A stretch of 64,000 bases of DNA from Epiperipatus broadwayi. Its lineage: Eukaryota; Onychophora; Udeonychophora; Euonychophora; Peripatidae. The notes beneath the pieces were generated by a model. It did not search any database. It worked only from the letters and a program-made list of their open reading frames with translations, and was not told where the DNA came from. The stretch lies in contig JAQFVV010000030.1 of assembly GCA_028023455.1 (NCBI GenBank), positions 1,816,501 through 1,880,500 on the forward strand. Direction: 5' to 3'. Position numbers and translations under genes: made by a program. Below, piece by piece: positions 22,342-34,251 of this stretch (position 1 is the first letter of the stretch; each line of letters starts with the position of its first letter).

Positions 22342-24369
22342 TGCCAAGGTAGAAATTAATAATACAACACATACAGAAAATTACTAGGGAAAATAAGAAT
22401 AGCTAAATATGCTATTAAATTTAATTATTTACTATCTGTCCATAACAAGGTATGTATCAGGTATAAATAATTTTTGTTTTCCCCAAATCAAACTATAGTA
22501 AATCGTAAATATTTATAACATTCTAATATTTATTTTAATGTAAAATAAAATAGTAGTGAGTTATGAGTGCTAAACATTAATTCAAAAGATAAATTATATT
22601 TCACAGTTACATTTAAGTGTTGATAAATATGCCCGGGTCTCGTTTATGCTGATTTATTTAATAAGCGATTTTTTTGAAGTTATGCCATTCATGTTTCTTT
22701 TTAATATTTTTTGGTATGTGGTTTCTTTTATGTGATAAAAGTTACTAGATCAGTAGCCCTAGCTCCTATAATGGCGCTATGACTTTAAATATTGTAAATT
22801 TCACTCACTCATGTCATATTTAAAGTAATAGCAAAGCATTATCGGAGTTCAATTTTCATCTAATAATTTCAATATTTTCAACACCTTTATAATAGTACTG
22901 TAATAGATTTTAAGCAATAAAGAAGTTCTTCATAATTCACTTAAAATCAGAATTTCACCATTTTATATACACAAATTAATTTTTACAAGATTATAATGTA
23001 AATCTGTTCAAACGTTATAGATAAAAATAGTATGTATGATGTTGTTTTTGCATTTTAAATCACATTTTATTTTTGCTTTTTTTAAAAAAAGAGTATGTAA
23101 TCAATTAATCATTTAGTGTCCACAAGTTTATTTTTAAAAGGTGAGTAACAGTGGTGGCACAATTAAATTTGACAATTAAAATCTGATTTTTAATTGTAAT
23201 TAACAATTTAAAATTATGTAACGTGATCTGAAATTAAGGTGATGGAATTTGATTTTTAAACGAATTGAAAATTAAAAAATTAAAGACAAAAATAAGAATT
23301 TTTGTTAGTTTTAATTAAATTTTGCCCAACAGTGGTGAGTCAGGTGTCTTTTTATTATCGTAAGTCTAAGTTCTTATTTTTTTATTTGAAACTTTTAGTT
23401 TACTCTAACGGAGAGAAAAAAACACCCAAGAAGATGAATTTCTTTGTAAACAAAAATTTCAATTTTAGATCGCTTAGTGAAATGGGAAGGTTTAACAGTG
23501 ATTGGAAAACATTTTAGTTGTATTTCCTTTTGACCTCGTTTAAAGAGAAGCTACGGTACCTCATCATATCACATCATGATGAATTTGATGTCTCAAATAG
23601 CAATAATAATAAAATACCATACATGTATGAAAAAAATGTAAATTACTCATAAAAATATATTGTTTTGAATAAAATTAAATACTGTAGTTAATAAAAAAAG
23701 GTAAAAAAAAGTTTGTCTTGTATCAATTTTTTTCAAATTTGAAATTTTTTATTAGTCATATTTTATTTTGTTATTTTTTTTTATGTGAATTTTAAAGTAA
23801 TTTTACATTGTTGCTTTGCTTTTATGCGAATTTTGGAAAATTACAGTCCATATCCCCCATTTTTAAGGTAAGTTAAGTCTATTTTTGTGTGATTTCTTTT
23901 GTGCGCATTTTTTGAGGAATGTATCTACCACATAGAACAAGACCCAGGTGTATTAGATTTTAAGATAGAAGATAATTCAAAATTTTAAAATTCTACAAAA
24001 AACATATTCATAGTTAAAATATATGCAGAGTAAGCCCTTTAAAACAATTTAGGAATATATATTTTAGATTAAACAAAGTGCACTTTGAATGATCTTGTTA
24101 GAGCTCTCAAATGTAGTATATTTTTTTCAGTTTTGTTCTCTTGTCTGGGCCTATCTTTTTTTTTAATGCTGGGTTCTTTAATATTTATTATTGGGTTTTA
24201 AGTTATTACCCTAGTGATTATTCAGTATCTTGCAATAGGCAATATATTTTAGACAGTTTAATTATTTTCAAAGTTCAGTGATTTAGCAGACAATGCCATT
24301 TTATTTCTTAGGCATTAGATTTATTTTATTGCAGGATTATATGATTGGTTTAAAAACCATCAATCCAAA
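22082..24369. other. AT-rich non-coding
   Basis: Holds the (AT)n run and a 71-codon open frame (23302-23517) without recognisable motif. Nothing supported. Confidence 0.5.
22280..22339. repeat. (AT)n microsatellite
   Basis: About 30 uninterrupted AT units. Confidence 0.95.
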
Positions 24370-24382
24370 TAGATTACCCTAA

Positions 24383-24649
24383 GCCAATAAACATCACGTG
24401 CTCACCATTTCTTATGCTTGCTTATAACTTAGGTTACTAAAACAGGCAAAAAATTTCCATACAGTACGTTTCCCTCAGTGCAAGCCAGAGTAATCAATGG
24501 ATGCCAGAAGGCTTATGCATAAAATCCCTATTCAATGCCTAATCATCCAATATCCCCAGACTAGTTTCTAGCTTGTGTCCTTGGTCAGTGAGGAGCCTTG
24601 GATCTGGCTTGCACTGAGTGGCAATATTGTATGTAGAGTTTGCCTGTTT
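24383..24649 (+). mobile_element. Family A element with exact 13-bp target duplication
   Basis: Flanks TAGATTACCCTAA at 24370-24382 and 24650-24662 are identical. The element starts near AACATCACGTGCTCACC and ends GTTTGCCTGTTT. Its minus strand carries a ribozyme-like core with CUGACCA in place of CUGANGA. Most of the right arm is deleted. Confidence 0.88.
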
Positions 24650-24662
24650 TAGATTACCCTAA

Positions 24663-25556
24663 CTGATTATATGATTATAATTATCCACTTCATTGAGAAT
24701 ATCATAATCTTAGAAATACAAAATGAAAATATAATTATACGTACAATTTTTCATACCTAGAAATTAGCTATCCTATTGCTAGCTTCAACTTTACCTTTAA
24801 ATGCTGATGAATTATTTTTTTCTACTGATTTCTAACCATATCTTTCTAATATTCCATATTATTGCAGTAAATTAATCTGAATAGCTAAAGATTTAAAATG
24901 GAGAAATTAGTCATTGATTTCAGTCAATACGAGATTATGTGGATGCTTTATTATCTATTTAATCCAAAAAATATTTTTAATTAAGTGCTTGTTTTTTTTC
25001 ATAGTTGCTAATTATAGTAAAACATATTTATATAATTTTATTTTTATATGACTCAGACAATTAATGCATATAAATTTAAATATTTTATGATTTAAGTTTT
25101 CAAATTTAATTTGCAAATAATTGTCTTAATATTTACTAAGGCTGTAACCTCAAGAATATGCGTGTAAAAATGCGATAGTAGGGACCTCTACAGGTCTTAA
25201 CCACAAGCTTACGTTTTGGAAGAAAGAGGGGAATATATTCAATATTAATAAATTTTATTCTGAAATTGCAGCAGTTATAATGTCTTCATTTACTTAACTT
25301 TCCACTTTCTGACATCATAAGAACTAATATTTGAAAGTAGAAAGCAAATCAACTTTTCTCCAAATTTTTTTTTTTTTGATTTTAATAAAAAAGTAATACT
25401 ATCATTAACAAGATAAATATTATTTCAAATCTATCCCAAATAATCACTCTGCTACATTTATCCATAATGTGACTTTTTACACTTTTTTCTCCTAGTATTT
25501 TGTTATATTGTAAAACCCATAATCTGCCCAAATTAAGCTTAGTTTAAACACCAGAA
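24663..25556. other. AT-rich non-coding
   Basis: Only the single-arm palindrome relative at 25138. Nothing else seen. Confidence 0.5.
25138..25212 (+). repeat. Single-arm copy of the 18680 palindrome family
   Basis: GGCTGTAACCTCAAG, then ATAGTAGGGACCTCTACAGG and CACAAGCTTA match the left arm of 18680-18840. Confidence 0.6.
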
Positions 25557-25960
25557 AGGACTAATAATATCAACATGGGTGTGACAAGAATCTCGGCCTC
25601 AGGATGGCCTTTGAGCGTTCCATCATCAGATTTTCAATTGGATGGGACGGTTGAAGAGTTTCAGTGTGGAGTGGATTGATTAAAGATTATGAAAATTGGC
25701 TATCTTAATATATATCTGAGCACACTTATTGCATATATGCATAGAGATGATAATATGGACCAACTGATGATCGCTGGTTTAGCATGAAATACGATATTGG
25801 TGATTATTTATCTTTTAGACATATATGTGTTCAAGTGTATCAGTGATATGGGAGATAGAGTGGTGGGTCGTCGTGAAAGTCTGTGCTTATATACCCCATA
25901 TATTACATATATTGATACAGGTAGGTATATAATAAGCCTGTATTTCATTATTAAATGTAA
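25557..25960 (+). repeat. Family K copy
   Basis: Plus copy from TCAACATGGGTGTGACAAG to CCCCATATATTACATATATT. The short open frame at 25797-26012 lies in it and is not a gene. Confidence 0.65.
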
Positions 25961-26267
25961 AGAATCATTTTTTCACCTTAATGTGGTTATAAGCAACTGC
26001 GTTTATATTTAATTAATTGAACAGATATGTGTAGGAAATATCATCTAGATGTAGATTTTACTGATCAATAATCAATTATTCAATGAAAAAATCTCAATTT
26101 TAATAAGATTGATTCTTAAAATTTAGATTCCTGAATCAAAATCACTTTTTTTTAAAGCTACGATTGAATTAGTGATAATAAAAAAAATTTCTATATAATA
26201 TTAATTATGTAAATTTCAATTATTTTTCAATTTTTTGGATTATGCATAAGTAAAAGATAAAACTGTC

Positions 26268-26363
26268 AAGCATTGGTGGTCGAGGAGGTCGGCGACGGCC
26301 TTTACAAGCAATTGTCCCGGGTTAGCGGGCTCGCTTCCCGGCTGATGCTATGACACATGAGAA
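26268..26363 (+). mobile_element. tRNA-derived mini-SINE
   Basis: Full family copy, flanked by AAAACTGTC at 26259-26267 and 26364-26372. Confidence 0.75.
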
Positions 26364-26372
26364 AAAACTGTC

Positions 26373-27257
26373 CATAAATAGACCACTGCAAGCGAAAAAA
26401 TTTTCAATGGTATTTCATAAAACAATAACGAAAGACCTTTCTTCATCAGACTTGCATATTGCCAGTTAGTAAAATTTTAATGTTTTCCCACAATTCTTTA
26501 ATTAAAAATAGTTAGATACCCTTTGAATTATTAACTGATATTAGATGGTTAATTAGAGTGGAAAAAATATTAATTTTTATTGGAATCTTAAAATTTCAAG
26601 TTTCTTAGCTCTGGTTCAATTTTCAGGTCATGGATACTAAGTGGATATATTAATTATTACGTCACAAAATCTTTTTTAAATTATATATATATACGCTAAA
26701 GTGCTTTGTGGAAGAGATTTAAAAATAAATTATTCTAGTGAAAAATTCCACCACGGTTTTTAAAATAGTGTTTAGTAAATACAATAAAAAAAAATCTCAA
26801 AACATAGTTAAGATATTTTAAAAGTTATATTATAAATGTATTTATAGAAATAAATAGTTTTTTTTTTTCTTTCAAAAATAGCAGCGATAAGATTAAATAA
26901 ATTTGAGTGGGCCCATTTTACAAATAAGATCTTACGACTTTTTTGTTTTTTATAGAAAACCTGTCACTATTATATCTCACAAGTTATTTCATTTTATGTA
27001 ATGTACAAGTTTAAAAAAAGAAGTGAAATTTAAGAAAATTTGAATTTTTTAAAAATAATAAAGGTCTTGAAGTAAATAAGTGAATGAATATTATTAAAAT
27101 GGACGTAATCGAAACATTTCTTATTAATTCATTTATTCCAATAGTTTACTTGTAAATTTTACCGTAAAAAGCAGATAAGAATTAAATATTTATTTGTCAC
27201 ACACATACATCAATATCGACAGTGTAATAAATCTGTTGTAATTAGGAAGCAAAAATA
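26373..27257. other. AT-rich non-coding
   Basis: No feature recognised. Confidence 0.55.
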
Positions 27258-27266
27258 ATTTGAAAT

Positions 27267-27336
27267 GGTTGGTGGCCTAGTGTTTAGCATAGCTGTCTCC
27301 CAAGCTGGTGGCCCGGGTTCGCTTACCGTTCAACGC
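27267..27336 (+). mobile_element. Separate tRNA-like insertion (retro-tRNA)
   Basis: A 70-base tRNA-sized sequence with A-box-like TGGCCTAGTG and B-box-like CCGGGTTCGC, a possible CCC anticodon, flanked by ATTTGAAAT at 27258-27266 and 27337-27345. It does not fold fully as a tRNA, and the duplication marks it as inserted. Confidence 0.6.
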
Positions 27337-27410
27337 ATTTGAAATATATATAAAATTTGAATTCAGAAATTTCATTACTATGACAACATTATAATATACA
27401 GAAGTCACTA

Positions 27411-27507
27411 GTCAAGCATTGGTGGTCGAGAGGTCAGCGACTGGCTGCTTACAAGCAGTTGTCCTGGGCTAGCGGGTTCGTTTTTCCGGCTGATGCTATG
27501 ACACACT
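27411..27507 (+). mobile_element. tRNA-derived mini-SINE with long target duplication
   Basis: Flanked by TTATAATATACAGAAGTCAC and TTATAATATAAAGGAAGTCA (27389-27410 and 27508-27530), differing slightly. Confidence 0.78.
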
Positions 27508-27805
27508 TTATAATATAAAGGAAGTCACTAATTAAGAAATAATTGATCAGACTTAAAAAATAGAATTATAAAAAAAAACATTATAAAATGATTAATATAT
27601 TCTCTAAGAAATTACTTGAAACTTATCCCAAACATACAAAATGCTTTTCAAAAGTAATTATAGTTTTAAATATAATTGTCAATTGTAAGATATGCTAAAA
27701 AAAACATGGAATACAAAAGTGGTCATTATTGTTTGTTGCTGTATTAGAGAGCAGAAACTTTGAATAAAGAATATTTCTGATATTTGAAATATGTGTTGCT
27801 CATAG

Positions 27806-27919
27806 ACAAGCATTGTTAGCCGAGAGATCAGCACAGCCACCTTGCAAGCAAGCAGTTGGTTGCAGATGGTTGTTGCGGGTTCGCCTCTTGGATGATGCTA
27901 TGACATATGGAGAAAAAAT
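27806..27919 (+). mobile_element. tRNA-derived mini-SINE, long-variable-arm form
   Basis: AGCATTGTTAGCCGAGAGAT start, extra GCAAGCAGTTGGTTGCAGAT segment, B box GCGGGTTCGC, end TATGACATATGGAGAAAAAA. No clear duplication. Confidence 0.6.
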
Positions 27920-28402
27920 GTGACAGATTAAAACAATCTTGCTGGGCTAATGCCTCACCAAAATCCCTCTGCTATAGACTATAAAGCAGAAGGTATGTAC
28001 TATTAACCAAACTTTCTAAATATCAGATGATGGTAGTTTCAACATTTTTCTATCTTTGATTTATAATCTATCTAGTAATAGTTAGATATTTACATGGATT
28101 GGCTACAGGGCAATTATCTGACTCCCAAAAAGTTCCAGTTTTACATGATGTTTGAACTTTTTTGAAGTTAGAACATGATCAGACAAATATGCTATTACTA
28201 CATCATGAGGTCCTGATTTTGAATTATATAGAGAAAGCAGAAATTACACAATAATTTATGAGACATCTACTTAAAATTCGATTCTATAATTCATAATTTC
28301 ATGATTTGCTGTCTTCAGCAAAAGAATTCATGCAATGTTATCTAAATAATGTTGATGGAATAAAAATTATTATGACGTAATCTTTTACTTTATTTATGAC
28401 AA
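27920..28402. other. AT-rich non-coding
   Basis: No feature recognised. Confidence 0.55.
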
Positions 28403-28561
28403 ACCTGTTTATCTAAGATGTGATATGTTGGACTATTTCCATCATTTATAAGTGAATGTTGAATGTATAGAAAATTTTAAACTTTATTTAAACTTTCCAA
28501 ATACAAACAATTTGTTAGTGATAACACACAAATAGACAATACAGGTTAGTAATTACACAAT

Positions 28562-28600
28562 GTTTCGAGTAGTATTATTCTCCGCTCTTCTTCAGGTGTT
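28562..28600 (-). ncRNA. Hammerhead-like motif, family D left arm
   Basis: Minus strand CUGAAGA (28589-28595), extra A, GAG/CUC closing a long loop, GAAAC (28562-28566). The right arm has CCGAAGA and GAAAC then UUUUGUA. Core mostly kept; stem I unclear. Confidence 0.4.
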
Positions 28601-28633
28601 GCTGGCCTATATGCACAGTGACAATATTTGCTT

Positions 28634-28708
28634 AAGTTGAACTCGCACCTTTAGATTCTTGTATATCGAATTTAAGGCAAATGCTCTACCATCTGAGTTC
28701 AACTTCTA
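28634..28708 (-). ncRNA. tRNA-like sequence in the palindrome loop
   Basis: Minus strand: complementary 7-base ends GUUGAAC/GUUCAAC, a D-arm-like CUCAGAUGGUAGAG (Pol III A-box-like) and a T-arm-like GGUGCGAGUUCAA (B-box-like). The anticodon region does not fold into a standard arm. More likely a tRNA-derived Pol III promoter than a tRNA gene. Confidence 0.5.
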
Positions 28709-28974
28709 AGTGAATATTGTCACTATGCATATAGGCCAGCAACACCCGAAGAAGAGTGGAGAATAATACTATTCGAAACATTTTGTAATTACTAACCTGT
28801 ATTGTCTATTTGTGTGTTATTACTAACAAGTTGTTTGTATTTGGAAAGTTTAAATAAAGTTGAAAATTTTCTATACATTCAACATTCACTCATAAATGAT
28901 GGAAATAGTCCAACATATCACAGCTTATAATATACTATCATTACAAACCTTTAGACAAATACCTGTTTATCTAA

Positions 28975-29984
28975 TTTATAATTAAACAATATCTTATGTA
29001 ATCACTAGAATGCATGAGTTTGGTGGTGAAACTTTTGCTAAAAAGTTTTGAAAAAAGCACATTTTTCATCAGAAAAAAATCTAAAAATTTCTTACATAAT
29101 AAATTACGCAGTAATAAAATATAAATTAATGTCAGTAATTAAGCAAATAAACTATAATTAAGCTTATCAATTAATAATTTCCTTTAAATTAACTCAAAAT
29201 CTGTCAGATGTGCATTTAGTGAGTGTGTTTCTGCTTTCGAAATAATTTTTATAAAAAAATTATTGAAAATTATTTATCACTATATTAATCAAACATTTTT
29301 CTTTAGAAGAAAAATTAAACTTTAGATTTTGCTGTGCCTTAAAGTTAGCTGCAGAAAGGAATTTGCTATTAACTGATAGATCATTTGATTTCTCTTGGAA
29401 ACTTTAAAGGAACTGAGCAGGGCAAATTCTGGTGTCCAGTCCATACATTTGTCATTGCAGTTGTTATTACTATGTGATCAATCTTATACTATATGGAAAT
29501 GGTTGGATTGCTCACCAACATGTATTAACCAGTTCAGTAAGTTTATTGGGTTTTTACTTCTGCGTTTAAAATCAAGGAACATCATGATCTTTTTTTTCAG
29601 TTACCTTATAGCTCTTAACTGAAATATTAATTGAGTTTTTGTGAAGGCAGAATGAATCTATATGTGAATAAAATATCAGGTGAGTTTTTTTTTGAAGACA
29701 GAATGAATGTGTGTGTAAATGTTTTTTTTTTCTAATAGATATTTACAATCATGACAAACAAAAAAAATCATGGCCCTTATTCCCAGGAGGCTATAAAGTC
29801 ACCAACCAAGGCACTAGTTGGTGGCTGAAGGCAGAAGGTGCTAAGAATCTCTTGATTGTGGACCCAGACTTCAATTTGATGACTACCTTTTATTTATGTA
29901 CATTTAACTGCAGCTTACTATCAAGTGAAGAAAGATTTCAAGTATTGATTATCTAAAATTAAATAGGACATTTTTGGACTTTGG
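28975..29984. other. Non-coding, two unexplained short open frames
   Basis: Open frames at 29395-29622 and 29711-29956 have somewhat less AT-rich, protein-like sequence but no motif or partner. They could be decayed exons or repeat fragments; not supported as genes. Confidence 0.4.
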
Positions 29985-30175
29985 TGGGTGGTGTGTTAAT
30001 ACACAACTAATAGAAGTTGATGTGTTAAGATATGCTAAATGCTTTCAAAAGCTTATGCTTTAATATTCATATCTATGAAACCACAAGCTTTTGAAATTGC
30101 TTAGCATATCTTAATACATCAACTCTAAAACTCATACTTATTTTTAGCTGCATATTAGCACATGACTCACCAATT
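29985..30175. repeat. Inverted repeat upstream of RTE relic
   Basis: GTTGATGTGTTAAGATATGC with a downstream AGCTTATG is mirrored by CAAGCTTTTGAAATTGCTTA and GCATATCTTAATACATCAAC. Arms are imperfect. No ribozyme core seen. Confidence 0.65.
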
Positions 30176-30189
30176 ATTTTAATTAAAGT

Positions 30190-32865
30190 GAAGTATAATC
30201 ATAAACTCTTATTATTGGACTTCATGAAGTTAGAAGAAAAGGTGAAGAGGCAATTGATTTTAAAAATTGACATGTACTGTATTACAAAGGCATAAACATT
30301 GGAAGTACAATTGGAATAGGATTCATTATAAATAAAAAGTGGAAGAACAACATTATGGAGATTGATAGTGTATAAGATGGAATGGCAAGATTAATAGCAG
30401 ATACCGAATGCAGATAATTCAGGTTTCTGCTTCAACAAGTTCTCATTGTAATGATGTAGAGGGTTTTTATATGAATCTACAACAGGATTTTAATCAGATC
30501 AATATTGTTCAATGAGTTTTCCCAAAAGAAGAAAATCAAGATTGGTAATGATGAATTAGAAGTTTACAACTACAATATTGGAAAACTTTTATGCTAGAAT
30601 CAGTAAACAATTGAAAGATGAAAGTGCTGTAAGTAAGTTTGGTTGTGCTGATAAAAATGAGAAGGGACACAGATTTATGAAATTGTCTGAAAAAACAACA
30701 ACTTTATATTATGAATTTTTTCTTTGAGAAAAATGTTAAATGGAAATGGACATGAATGTATCCAAATGAAGGGTTGGCAGAATTGGATTATATTTTGACT
30801 AACAGAAAATATGTATTTTAAGATTGTAATATCCTTAATAAATTCAACACAGGAAGTGATCATTAATAGTCAATATTTCTAATTTTTAAAAACACTCCAA
30901 TGAATTTAAATTAGAACTTGCAAATCGTTTTCAAATTTTAACAGATTCTGAACATGATTCAGATTTGAATGAAATCAGTCGGAAAATAACTGATACACTT
31001 TCCAAAAGCTGCAATAAAGACAGCGGGTACAAAAAAAGCAGCAATTGATCAATAAAATTTTCATTGAAATGACAATTTATGATATGAAAAAATATAAAAA
31101 TGGTGCATTATTGAATATTTAGAAATTTTGTAAAATGGTGTGAAAAAGAGTTGATAATGATATAAAAAAGTATAAATGTGAACAAAGAAGGAAATGTATA
31201 GAAGAGAATAAAAGTCTCAAGAGTGAAACAAAATCTTTATATTGATATGAAACTTATTTCTGCAAAAAGAAAACTATTACTAAAAAGAGAGATGACATCA
31301 TGAAGTGGGTAGAAGAGTTCTATCAAGAATTATATAATAATAAAGAACAAGTATTCCCTACATCTATTATATCTTCTGAATTGCCCAGGATTTTAAATGA
31401 TGAAGTGAGACATGCAATTAAATTTGTGAAGAAGGGAAAAGCTCAAGTAATAATGAATTTTCTTCACCTATTTCTTTTAAAATATCAATTATAATAGCAA
31501 ATTTTGGTTGAATTTATATACCAAATGTCTAAATGATAAAGATGTACTAGATAATTGAAAGAATGCAGTATTGATATTAATATTTTAAAAAGATGATAAA
31601 GAAGATGTAAGAAATTACAGACTTATTAGTCTTTTATCAGTTTTATCAAAACTTTTACCAAGATAATTACAACTCATCTACAGAAAACTTTGGATTTAAA
31701 AATGGTTTTAGTACAGTAGATTATAAAAAGTATTGAGAGAAGTTATAGAAAGGACCAATGAATGTGAGTTGTCTTTGTGCTTTGAATTTTTATACTATGA
31801 AAGTGCATTTGATTCTGTAAGCATTTCTTCAGTGATTAAAGAAATGGATCGTGGATCATCAAAGTATAGATCTAGGATATTGTAATTTTCTGAAGAATAT
31901 TTATCAAAATGCAACAAACATTTAGATTACATAATTGTACTAGGGAGATTAATATTGAAAAGAGTGTATGACAGGAATTCAATTCTTCAAAACTTTTTAC
32001 AGCAGTTTTGTAAGAAGTATTTTGTGAATTAAAATGGGCAGATAAGGTAATAAAAGTAAATGGAGATTATTTAAGTCATCTAGATTTTTCAGATGATGTA
32101 GTTTTAGGGCTTTGAACCCAGACTTTCAAGCTTCCTTTTGTCATTCACACCATCTTGTAAGAGTTATCAGATGAAATTAAGAAAGCAGGACTACATATAA
32201 ATGTTAAAAAGACTAATGTTCGATGGGCTTTCCCACCAGAAGAAAATAAAGATTGATCATGATCAATTAGAAGTTTACAACTATGAATATCTTGGTCATA
32301 TTATTATTACAGATGGAAAAATGATGGATAAAATTAATCATAGAATTCAATTTTGATAGATTGCTTTTGGTAGAAATAACTTAATATTAAAAGAATATAT
32401 ACCTATGTGTTTGAAAAGGAAGGTTTTTAATAAATGTGTTTTATTAGTCCTTACTTATTATGTATCTGTGACTGGGATACTTAATAGAAGAGCAATAGCG
32501 AGACTTCAGACCATTGGATGAAGTATGGAAAAATGCATGTTAGAAGTAACAAGAAATCAAAAATGAAATAACATGGGTGAGAGAACAAACAGGTATTACT
32601 GATATCATTGAAAGACTGAAGTGGAATTGGGTTAGAAATTTTGCCAAAACAGATGATAATAGGTAAATGGCTAAAAGTTTAAACAGGATTCCAAGAGATT
32701 GTAAAAGATATAGAAAGAGACCACATTTGAGATGGGTGAATAAAATAAGGAAATGTTCTGAGATGATGTGAAGAAAAGAGACTAGAAATCAGAGATGAAT
32801 TGAACTTGGAGACCTTCATTCTGCAGTGGATTGGTAATGGTTGTAAATGATGATGATATAGTTAG
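30190..32865 (+). mobile_element. Degenerate RTE-type LINE
   Basis: The plus strand holds remnants of endonuclease (about 30200-30890, including a W-W-Y-L-D-Y-I-L-type block near 30750), linker FKLELANRFQILTDSEHD (30905-30965), RT (31290-32110, with AFDSV-like FDSVSISSVIKEMD and FSDDVVL at 32085-32105 in place of FADDVVL), connection (YLGHIIITDGKMMDKINHRI, about 32285-32350) and C-terminal region (32580-32830, TGITDIIERLKWNWV, PHLRWVNKI). It ends with the (GAT)n tail near 32850. Many stops and frameshifts are present. An internal segment after FSDDVVL (about 32110-32160) does not fit the family and may be a small insertion. Confidence 0.85.
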
Positions 32866-33631
32866 TTGCTTAGAAGGTCATATGATCGCGAGTCAGCGCA
32901 ACTATCTTTGATTCTTGGCTTTGCCACATTCTATCACTGTTCGAAATTGCCTCAAAGTAATAAAGACATGTCTTTACAAATTTATTTATTGCTTAATTTA
33001 ATTATTAACAATGTAAACGAATAAGAAAAAAGTATTGGTTAAATATATTTTAATTATTTCAAGTTGCAGTAGGCAGGTCCTAAATAAACAGTGATATAAT
33101 CATATAAAAATTTTCACAACTATTACGATTAAATAAATCTATATATTCTAGATTAAGTTGTTATAATAATGTTATTTTTTTAATGCTATTATTTATTGGA
33201 AAATTACTCCTTTTGTAATTACAGTTTCAGTACCTGCTGTACATAACTCTGAATCCATGTATAGATGATTCACAAAACATATAAGTGAACCATTATACAG
33301 TATGGAGAGATGACTAATATGTAAAAATCTGTAGATTGAGTCTATAATTATTTCATACCTATAAATAAATTTTTATTTCTAAAGTGAATAATCATTTGTA
33401 AGTAAATGAAACTTGATTATCTTATTCCACTAAAAAATAAGCAACAATGTTTCTTAATTCTTGCACATTTGAATTTATTTTCGTATGAGTAAAAGTAAAA
33501 AATAGTCATAAAATTAATTATATTCTTTTATTTATAATCAAAATTAAAACAATAACAAAAGCTTTGATTAAATATTGACTGAAACCTAATAACAAATGTC
33601 ACTTAAATTTTAATATACATTTGTACATAGT
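32866..33631. other. AT-rich non-coding
   Basis: No feature recognised after the RTE (GAT)n tail. Confidence 0.55.
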
Positions 33632-33716
33632 TTTTTTTTCATGTGTCATAGCATCGGCCGGGATGCGAGCCCATACCCGTCTGCAACCAACTACTTGCTT
33701 GCAAGGCGGGTGCTAA
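33632..33716 (-). mobile_element. tRNA-derived mini-SINE, partial
   Basis: Minus strand keeps the anticodon-arm and variable-arm region and the TGCTATGACACATG end; the A-box side is lost. Confidence 0.55.
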
Positions 33717-34251
33717 TTAACTTTTAACTTATTATCTCTGCTAATTATAAGTTGGTTGGATTCAGTGAAAAGAACATTATAGTTACTTAACTTTATGTAT
33801 TATTATACTGATAATAGAAGAATGCAAAAAGAGGTTTATTGAACTAAGAAAAATAAATTACTAATCAACTCCTTCTTTATTACTACATGCTATATTTATA
33901 TAAATCATTGTTGACTATTATGTCACTTTTAACGCATTGAAAATTAAGACAGCTAAGTTTAAATACTGAGGCTTCATTTGAGATCCATTGCACATGCAAT
34001 GTACATAAATACTGCACAGTGTCTTCTTTAATTGATTACCTGAGAGTGTCAAATCTTTTGATATTTAAATGGAGCTCTTATCTTTTGGGAAGCAATATTT
34101 TTCATCGTAAATCTGTTTAAGAATATATTATACTTCATAAACTTTTACCAGTGACACATCAGATTATTTAAATATAAATAACACTACTAATATAAAAATC
34201 TCTATTCTGATTGAATATCATAGATTAATCTAATTTTCTTTCTTTTAAGTA
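33717..34251. other. AT-rich non-coding
   Basis: No feature recognised. Confidence 0.55.

Larger units (their letters stand above)
28417..28960. mobile_element. Family D palindromic element with tRNA-like loop, 14-bp target duplication
   Basis: Arms of about 210-220 bp (28419-28630 and 28705-28922), nearly complementary, flanked by ACCTGTTTATCTAA at 28403-28416 and 28961-28974. Each arm holds a hammerhead-like motif; the loop between them holds a tRNA-like sequence. Confidence 0.85.

Noticed and set aside
303-27919. Genuine tRNA genes
   Set aside because: The tRNA-like units are flanked by target duplications, carry the same non-tRNA tail, and do not give a consistent anticodon arm; mini-SINEs fit better.
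29395-29956. Two short protein-like frames
   Set aside because: No domain, no splice evidence I can weigh, no conserved neighbour; listed only as unexplained sequence.
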